Assembly (NCBI GenBank): GCA_022497155.1
Contig: MU385723.1
Span: 310,001 to 374,000, forward strand
Length of the DNA: 64,000 nt
Source of the DNA: Whalleya microplaca
Lineage: Eukaryota; Ascomycota; Sordariomycetes; Xylariales; Xylariaceae
Direction of reading: 5' to 3'
Part shown: positions 56,451 through 64,000 of the stretch, one piece after another
Numbering within the stretch: the stretch's first letter is position 1
Layout: every line of letters starts with the position of its first letter
Made by a program: the position numbers and the translations under genes
The notes under the pieces: model-generated
The model's database searches: none
The model's input: only the letters and a program-made list of their open reading frames with translations
What the model was told of the DNA's origin: nothing

Positions 56451-59400
56451 ATGAGCACCACCAGTAATACTGGCACTACCGTCGCCGGTGGAGGGTCTAG
56501 CTCGTCCGGCCCTTGGCCACCGCGACGAGCTAGGCCACCGGCGCGAAGCGTAAGTCCCGCTTCTATCTAGTCTGACTGTCCTATAATATACATTTTCACA
56601 CATTTCGCCGCGCAAGTTGGTTCGCGGTCCTTTGTTCTACACCTAACTGGTTGTTGCCTCCTCGAGGCGGTGGACACGAAGAAGAACCCAACGAAAAAAC
56701 GCCAATGCTAACGTGATGGACCGCTCGCGACAGAAACTACGCAATGGCACGTGGATCATCCCCGGCACGGGCGAGCGCACCCGACGCCAGTTCACCCTGC
56801 GCCAGCCGAACCTCGACGGGCCCGGCGACGACGACGGCGTGGCACAATCCCCCGCCTCGGGCGAGACGCTGAGGGGGAAGGCGTGGAATGCGTGGCACAA
56901 CACCCAGGTGAGGGCCAGCCGCCTGTGGTCGTGGGTCAACTCGCCCAACGGACGCGGCACCATCAAGTGCTCTATTGCCTACCTGCTGGCTAGCATGGGG
57001 ACCTTCTACCGCCCTGCCGCCGAGTTCCTGGGCCCCATGGACGGCAAGCACATCGTGGCCACGATCTCGGTCTACTTCCACCCGGCACGGACGGCGGGCT
57101 CGCAGATGGAGGCCGTGGCGATCGCTGTGGTGGCCGTCTGCTACGCCATGTTTATTGGGACGCTGTCCATGGCGACCTCCGTACTTTTCGGCTCGGTGTT
57201 GGACATGGTCGAGCTCTCCTATGCGTTGGTGCTCATCATCTTCATCGGGGGCGGCCTGGGGTTCGTCGGCTGGGTGAAACATAAACTGAATAATCCGCTC
57301 GTGAGTGTTGGTGCCAGTATAGCGTCCATTGGCATCATCACCATCGTGACGAAGGAGAACTCGGTCCACACGGGGGTCTTCACGAATCAGAAGATCATAC
57401 AATCCCTGAAGATTCTGCTTATGGCGACAACGATATCAACGTTGGTGAATCTACTTATATGGCCCGTGTCTGCGAGGCAAGGACTGCGCAAGTCGATGCG
57501 CAACGCCTCTACGTCGCTCGGCGAGATGCTATCCATGATCTCGAGCGGGTTCTTAAGTGGTGCAGAGGAGGATTTTACTTCACCTGCCTTTACCAAGGCC
57601 TCGGCCAGGTATACTTCTAGCCTGACGCAAATGAACAAAAACGCGAGAGAATCAAAGTACGAGTACTACATTCTGGGACACGAACAAATATATAGACACG
57701 ACAAGGCCGTGGTGAAGTCGATGGAGAGCTTGGCCCAGTCTCTCGGGGGGCTGAGGAGTGCGGCTAATACCCAATTCGAGCTTCTCAAGGAGGTAGGCAA
57801 CGGACCTCTGTGCTACAGTCCGGCCGTTTCACCTACTACAAACGTCTTCTCCCCTACCTTCGGTCGGTCCCTGTCTGCGACTCTGAGGAGCGGCGGTAAT
57901 AGGATTAGCGGTCTTTCGGCCATCGACGAGGCACCTAATGAGCGAAGCGACCAAGAGGACGAGCCAACGCCTATCCGAGAAACCCCACCGGTATTACTGA
58001 CTCCGTCTGGTTCATCACTGAGGACGCCATCTGATATGTTCGAATTGTTTATTGCGCGACTTGGGCCATCGATGAAATCGTTAGTTCACACCATGGCCGA
58101 AATGCTTAAGGAGCCGCCATTCGGCGCCCCGGGCACACCTATTAGTATCAACGAGAATTTTAAGCATAGTCTGAGCGAGGCGGTTAGTCTATATAATCAA
58201 GCCAGGGGAAATGCGCTGGAAGAGTTATACAAGTCGATCGAGCTCAGCAAGGCTCGATCAGAGGAGCTACAGGCCGACTTCGAGGAAGTCGCCGCGGCCT
58301 GTGGGCACTTTTCGTTTAGTCTGCTCAGTTTTGCGGACGAGATGCAGAAGTATCTGGATGCTCTGGACGACCTGAAAGACGTCACAGAGCACGACAAACG
58401 AACCTGGAAGTGGATGAAAGTCTGGAAACGGATCAAGTTCCAATCGAAACCCAAAGATCAAGACCCAGAACATCTCTCCCTACTCAAACCGATTAGGCGA
58501 TTGAGGCAGTCTAGACTGCCGCAGGGTATTCCTGATTCCATGAAGCAGCGTCGGGATACTTTCAACTGGGAAGCTGCCCCTCGAGGCGAGAGCTTCCGGG
58601 ATAAACTCGTCCGAACTGTGTCCTGGAATCTCTTGAAGTTCTTCAGGCGCCTTGCAAGAGATGACCGTATGTATCCCCGTCTCCATGGCCCAACATATTC
58701 TTTCCTCTACTAACGTTCGTCACAGTCCGCTTTGGGCTCAAGGTCGGCATCGGCGCCACCCTCTACGCCATGTTCGCATTCATCCCCCAGACACGGCCGG
58801 TATACGCCCACTGGCGCGGTGAATGGGGTCTCCTATCCTTCATGATCGTGTGTTCGATGACCGTGGGCGCATCCAACTCTACCGGACTGGCGCGCTTCAC
58901 GGGCACCATCATGGGCGCGGCCTTCGTGCTGGTGAACTGGTGGATCTCGAACGGGAACGCGATCGCGCTGGCGATCCTGGGCTGGGCCGTGGCCTTCGGG
59001 GCCTTCTACATCATGGTGGATCGCGGGAACGCGCCGTTCGGTCGCTTCATATTGCTAAGCTACAACGTGTCGTCGCTCTACGCCTACTCGCTCACGCAGA
59101 TGGTCGACGACGACGACGACGACGAGGGCGGCGTGCACCCCATCATCCTCACCATCGCCTTCCACCGCGTCGTCGCCGTCTCCGTCGGCATCCTCTGGGG
59201 CCTCATAATCTGCCGCCTCATCTGGCCGATGTCGGCGCGCCGCAAGTTCAAGGAGGGGCTCGCCGTGCTCTACCTACAGATGGGGCTGATCTGGAAGCGC
59301 GGGCCCCTCGCCATCCTGCTCCTGCGCAGCGGCAGCAACAAGGCCTCCGCCGCCGACGAGACCGCCAGCTACATGAAGATGGGCGAGCAGGCGGCGATGC

Positions 59401-60056
59401 AGCGGTACGCGACGCAGCTGCAGACGCTGCGGGCGGCGGCGGCGAACGAGTACGAGCTGCGGGGGCCCTTCCCGTTCGCGGCCTACGGGCGCGTGATGGC
59501 GTCGACGCAGCGCGTGCTCGACGCCTTCCACGCTATGAGCCTGGTGACGCAGAAGCACGGGCGGCTCAGCGAGGGCGAGAAGGCGCTGCTGTACCACACG
59601 GCGGAGGAGCGCGCGCAGCTGTGCGCGCGCATCTGCCACGTCTTCCAGGTCCTCGCGTCCAGCGTCATGCTCGAGTACCCCCTCACCGACGCCATCCCCA
59701 GCGTCATGGTCGTCCGCGATAAGCTGCTCGGCAAGATCTTTCGGTTCCGCAAGGAGTACACCGCCTCGGCTGCGGAGCAGGGCGGCAGCAGGCCGTCTAG
59801 TGCGACGACTGCCGGCAATGGGAATAGCAACGGCAATGGGAACGGGAGTGTTGAGGACGGGGGCAAGGCCGCCATGCTCGGCGCTATGGACCAGGTCCCT
59901 AAGCTCGGCGATGTTGTCCTCGAGGAGCCGGATTACGCGCTCCTGTACGCGTACGCTCTGGTTACGGGCCAGGTGGCCAAGGAGCTGAAGGTGGTCGAGA
60001 AGGAGGTCGAGGCGCTGTTTGGGCGGCTCGACGAGGATGCGCTGCTGTTGCAGTGA
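56451..60056 (+). CDS. ArAE-family membrane transporter (Brefeldin A sensitivity-related / FUSC-like)
   Basis: Large membrane protein related to aromatic-acid exporters; fungal members are annotated as putative ER transporters or brefeldin-A-sensitivity factors, without known substrate. Exons 56451-56549, 56734-58666, 58726-60056; 1120 residues. The protein starts MSTTSNTGTTVAGGG, and the first intron joins PPARS to KLRNGTWIIPGTG (branch CTAAC at 56708, acceptor CAG at 56733). N-terminal six-helix domain at about 75-285, with GTIKCSIAYLLASMG and ILLMATTISTLVNLLIWPVS. A long cytosolic helical region follows, then a second hydrophobic block starting LRFGLKVGIGATLYAMFAFI and the conserved YAHWRGEWGLLSFMIVCSM, ending in RLIWPMSARRKFK. 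The late part is strongly GC-rich. Asp-rich DDDDDDEGG tract near residue 800. An alternative start at 56716 without the first intron gives a shorter N-terminus. Confidence 0.85.
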
Positions 60057-60910
60057 GTGAGTGAATCACCTCAATCAACCCACTCGATAGAGTTAAACGG
60101 TTACGGAAAAGGGCGGAAGGGGACTATGTATTATACCTATATACATGAATCATCCATCGACCAGAGTTTGGCGAGTTGGTCGGTCGGTTGCTTTTTGCCA
60201 GCATTACATGCCCATGCGTTGCTAGGAAAGGAGGGAGGAAGGGATTCCAAAAAGCTACTTGAACTAGGTTATGGGGGCTTTTATTTTACTTATAAACGTT
60301 CGCATGAAATTGGAGGAAGAAGCCGGATGTGGGTGTTTTTTCTTTCCTTTAGAAGCATGGAGTTTCGGATATCTACTACCTAGCCCCTACGGTTCATCAT
60401 CATCGCCATAGCATTATATATGTGTTCTTTTATATATCGAATCTTTACCTCGAACGATTACGGGATCACCGGAGTTCTTTAGTCTTAACTAAGTGTGTGT
60501 ATGGTTCTTCTTCTTCTTCTGCCTCCCCTTCTTGGCTTAGAGACTCGTAAAGACGGATAAACGCTAATGTCGCAGACGGCTAGTTGCCTATTCCGTAGGA
60601 CGTGTAAATGCTTAGAGAGCTTTCCTTTCCCCTTCGAAATGAGCACTCAAGGACAAGAGTAGGTCAAATATGATGACGATGTAAATGCTCAATATTCGTG
60701 GCTAAACAAGAAAAAAGGGCATTGTATACCTACATGAATGCCTACCCGCCCCCAAAAACTCCCACCATGAGATAGATAGATAGATCTGAACGAATCCCAA
60801 CCCCACCAAATCCCGAGGCCAAATCTTTCTCCTTTTTCCCCCTTTCCCCCTGCCTGATAGTATAGGCCTTACACAAATACATCATCACCGTCCACTGGCC
60901 CTTCTACTAC
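60057..60910. other. Convergent 3' region between the transporter and ERV41
   Basis: No gene recognised; it should hold both 3' UTRs. GATAGATAGATAGAT at 60772-60786 is a short simple repeat. Confidence 0.5.
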
Positions 60911-62215
60911 CTACTCATCGTACCCGCCCTTCGCGCCAATGACGCCCTCGCTCTGCCTCTTCCTCCTGCGCCCGACGACCTCGCGCAGCCACTCGCTGAG
61001 CGTAAAGCCCCAGTGGCACGCAACCACAACACCGCTCAGGACATTGATGAGCTTGATGGCAAACGTGAGCAGGCCGTCGCGGCGCTCCTCGATGGTGAGC
61101 AGGATGGGCTCGATGTCGTACTTGAAGAAGAGGCCGGGGACGAGGCGCTCATTGATCTCCTTGCTCTGCTCGGTGACGGCGTACTGGTTCGTGAAGATGG
61201 TGCGCGAGGCCGACCCGTCCACGCTGTACACCGTCGGCACCACCGACATGAAGTACTGGAACTTGTGGAAGTGCGCCGGCGCCAGGTTGATCGTCCGGTC
61301 TAGCGGGTTCACCAGCGACGGGTAGTACGACCCGAACGAGAGCTCCGAGATGACGTGCGAGAAGTTGAAGGCTGTGATGTAGAAGATTATAGGGTTAGCC
61401 TCTTGTCTAGTATCTCCTGACTTCATGACATGAAAAAGGGGTAAGGGGCTTAAGATGAAAACTCACCACTGTGATCCAGATGTTGTCCAGCCTCGGCGTA
61501 CCCGTGGCCCCTCGCCGTAATATGGAAATCGCCCTGGACCTTATTCAAATCCAAGCTGCCATAAATGCGACAGCTATCGGCCTCGTTGCCCCAGAGCCTC
61601 GGCGTCTTGCCCCAGCGGGCCTTCTTGCGGCCCATGGCGACGATATCATGTACGTGCTCCTCGCCGAAGCCCTCCTCGTGCCAGCCGTTGCCGGTGATGG
61701 CGCGCCCGCTGCTGTCCTTGCCGAGCTTGTGGACGCCCTTGGCGTCGACCCACTGGGCCCAGCTGGTGGGGTCCTCCTTGAGGCGCGAGCCGGCGAGGAT
61801 GCGGTCGCCGGCGGCGTCCTGCACGTTGACGTGCAGGTCCCGGCAGCGCATCCGCAGCACGATGTCCAGGTTCAGCTGCATGCTGTGGCCGACGCCCTTC
61901 TCGACCGCGAACGTGTGCGTCTCCTCGCCGCGCCACCACCGCGCCAGCTCCGAGCACAGCAGCACCGCCGACACCACCGTCATGATTATCGTCCACTTGC
62001 CCCCGCCCGACGTGCGCGTTACGTATTGCGGTTTCGACTTGGCTGGAGAGATGTGGTTGCCCGTGTTAGCTTTTGAGTCTAGGTGTATGTATGTATGTGT
62101 GGTACTAGGAAATAGGGGGAGGGAGACACCTACGGAAAGCATCGAAAGCCTTCACGAAGCTCCCAGGTTCCGGCTCATCGCCAAAATGGCCTTTCTCGTC
62201 GTAGCCGTTCATCAT
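60911..62215 (-). CDS. ERV41: ER-Golgi vesicle protein Erv41 (ERGIC2 family)
   Basis: Subunit of the Erv41-Erv46 cargo receptor cycling between ER and Golgi in COPII and COPI vesicles. Exons (complement): 62215-62134, 62042-61467, 61371-60911; 372 residues. The start region is MMNGYDEKGHFGDEPEPGSF; the first two codons are both ATG. The N-terminal transmembrane helix is WTIIMTVVSAVLLCSELARW; then a long luminal domain with GVGHSMQLNLDIVLRMRC, VQGDFHITARGHGY and HLDHSAFNFSHVISELSFGS, the last being a family hallmark; a second membrane helix LTFAIKLINVLSGVVVACHW precedes a basic cytosolic tail RRRKRQSEGVIGAKGGYDE. Size (yeast 352) and the lack of a Cys-rich region favour Erv41 over Erv46. The first intron contains a TGTATG simple repeat. 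Confidence 0.92.
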
Positions 62216-63932
62216 AACAGCGGGCTCTGCCCCGTAGGTAGGGTTGCGAACGAGGATTTATCGCTTCGAAGATCCGCAGGGCAGTACGGAGAATAGTTTG
62301 CCGCACACGACCGGTCAATCGCAAGCACGGCTTTTCGAGTCCAGTGAATCGTGTATTCTTCGAACACTCTATCCAATTCTCCCCAATTGGTCGATCCGTA
62401 TCAATCTTATTCACAGCGCGGCGCAAAACTCCCCGAAATGCACTGCAAGCTCCCAAGACGTCTAGCCCGCGTGACGCTACCACTGCATCCACTGATCGAG
62501 AAACCGTAACGAGGAGAAATATTCGAAGTCGGAGAGTTAAAGGAGAGGAAGCGACTTTCGCTAGTCTGTATACGCTAGAGGAATTGAGCTCCCCGTTGAG
62601 GTTGTCGAGGTTGTCGCGAGTGGCATCGAACGGATATTTCGTCGCTAGGTCGAGGTTCGTACTAGCTAAGAGGACAACTTGCAGCAAAAGGAAATCTCAA
62701 GCTAGGAGCCATTGGCACCCCTGTCCAGGGTCCGGGATATACCCAGGTAGGCAGTGGGGCTCCGGTTCGTGGGGGGGCTTGCTGCTGCCAGCAGATCAAT
62801 GCCCATCAATGGCGGCTGAATTCGACCCCACCCGCCTATCAATTACGCGGCAGGTACGTACCGATTCGACCTCATACATACTACCTCCTGCCTAAATAGT
62901 GCTCCTATACAGCAGTTGACACTCTTGAGATTGGAAGTCAAAACATATGGTGATAGATGGACTATAACATAAGAATGTGTTTCACTATAGTGGTAAGTGT
63001 TAGTAAGAGCAAGTAATTCTCGACCCATCAAGAGATATATATGAGTGTTAGATATTTAATACTAGAAGATACTCTAGGTCCAGGGTGATTAGTAAAGCAT
63101 TGCCCATCTCAGGCCTATCTACATCTAAAGCTCTCTTGACCAGTAAGACAGGGCACAATGGATGAGCAGATGACAATATACGCAATATTAGAGAGTATAG
63201 TATATCGTAATGTCTAGAATAAGTGTTACTGCTACTAAGCTTCAGATCCGTGATCTCAAAATGGACTACACCAGCCAGCCTAACTTGTCTTCGAACAAAC
63301 ACAATCTACATCAATACTACGCCGTTAGTACTAAAGCAACAGCACGTCACATCATCGATTGGACAGACATCTTCATCTTAAAAAGCATACAAATCCGCAT
63401 TAATCGCTCAGCAGTACAGTACTAGTAAACATGACATGAAAACAAAAACTCAGTGTGGAAACGGAAAGGAATGCACACAGGTCAGGTCAGGTCAGGTCAG
63501 GTAGACAACAACACATGAGAGGAGACCATGTCACGCATGAGGTCAGAAATTCTGACCCCTATCCTCAAGAAGCCTCACGCGATTGAGCGTAATTTAATAG
63601 CAAAGACAAATAAATTGATACCTGGACTACCCTGTTTCCCCCCAAGCATGCCGATTTATCCTTCACAATCTGGTTAACGAGTGGATAGTGGTCGAGTAAG
63701 TTCTGGAGGTAATGTAAGGGCCTGCAGGCATAAGAGGAAAAAAACCACGTCAATCAATCAAGGGAAGAGATTCCGAAAGCAGTCCTGATCAAGGAAAATC
63801 GGAGATAGTGGCACACAGGAATGAAGCGTTTGCTCTTCGTCCACCACGCGCCAGTAAAGGAGTAGACGTCAAGTCAAATATTTCAGGTACAAAGTGCAGA
63901 GATGCAGTCTGCCAGCGCAAGAGCATCTTCGT
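62216..63932. other. Intergenic, no gene recognised
   Basis: The left part is the ERV41 promoter. A plus-strand open frame (62344-62895) is long but has no motif, is antisense to the ERV41 upstream region and looks like chance. 62,890-63,720 is AT-rich. Four GGTCA pentamers occur at 63480-63499. Confidence 0.45.
63480..63503. repeat. (GGTCA)4 tandem repeat
   Basis: Four perfect GGTCA units followed by GGTA, in non-coding DNA about 0.4 kb downstream of the partial gene at the right edge. Confidence 0.85.
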
Positions 63933-64000
63933 TTACTTCTTGGACGCTAGCTTCTGCTGCTCTGACAGGTATTCCTCGTCCGACGCATCGAGGATGTCGT
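63933..64000 (-). CDS. C-terminal end of an unidentified gene, cut by the window
   Basis: Minus-strand frame reaching the window edge and ending DILDASDEEYLSEQQKLASKK before TAA at 63935-63933. The acidic-then-basic, well-behaved composition and clean stop look like a genuine C-terminus. Too little is present to name a family. The gene continues to the right of the window. Confidence 0.5.
   Translation of the reverse strand, partial: DILDASDEEYLSEQQKLASKK

Noticed and set aside
58823..59722. 299-codon Arg/Gly-rich plus-strand frame inside the transporter
   Set aside because: Out-of-frame shadow of the GC-rich third exon; the true frame has membrane helices and the conserved YAHWRGEWG motif.
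62344..62895. 183-codon plus-strand open frame
   Set aside because: It overlaps the ERV41 promoter in antisense, has a Ser/Arg-rich random-looking composition and no motif or splice partners.

Overview
The window is nuclear DNA of a filamentous ascomycete, most likely a Sordariomycete. Genes are broken by short introns (about 45-185 nt) with GT...CTAAC/CTGAC...AG signals. The encoded proteins are typical single-copy eukaryotic and fungal housekeeping proteins, and gene-dense blocks alternate with AT-richer gene-poor stretches full of TAGGTA/CCTACC words. Order or family placement (for example Xylariales) is a guess. I assembled exons by hand from splice signals, frame continuity and family conservation; every gene model given as joined exons closes to a whole number of codons.

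Layout. 1-5.6 kb: no gene seen. 5.6-9.8 kb: PCT1 (choline-phosphate cytidylyltransferase) and an F-box protein, both on the minus strand. 9.8-14.1 kb: gene-free apart from a probable tRNA-derived SINE at 12.3-12.4 kb. 14.1-17.4 kb: a Tctex-type dynein light chain (-) divergent from VTC1 (+), then an Alba-domain RNase P/MRP-like subunit (-). 21.1-23.0 kb: an AHC1-like zinc-finger subunit of the ADA histone acetyltransferase. 25.2-28.0 kb: RSP5/NEDD4 E3 ligase in seven exons. 30.2-31.0 kb: a nuclear poly(A)-binding protein (Pab2/PABPN1 type).

31-42 kb is the most accessory-looking part. It holds a CHK/aminoglycoside-type small-molecule kinase, a broken Ppo-type fatty-acid oxygenase (linoleate diol synthase family) and a secreted GH31 alpha-glucosidase, separated by long non-coding stretches. 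41.9-49.0 kb is dense and conserved: V-ATPase subunit c (VMA3) head-to-head with SNU13, then a Sac domain/hSac2 phosphoinositide phosphatase and a BMT6-like 25S rRNA methyltransferase, which converge. 51.2-55.1 kb: transketolase and an uncharacterised fungal protein. 56.5-62.2 kb: an ArAE-family membrane transporter convergent with ERV41. The last 68 bases carry the C-terminus of an unidentified minus-strand gene.

Functional themes are general: membrane lipid and endosome biology (PCT1, RSP5, Sac2-like phosphatase, ERV41, VMA3, VTC1) and RNA metabolism (SNU13, Pab2, Alba/POP6-like, BMT6-like). I see no secondary-metabolite cluster, CRISPR, phage or other obvious new multi-gene system. The most unusual items are the SINE, the Ppo relic, in-frame GGGGAT minisatellites in two neighbouring coding regions, and several odd splicing arrangements (a GC-AG intron, a 13-nt microexon, an in-frame intron, and an AG|GT point inside the VTC1 intron).
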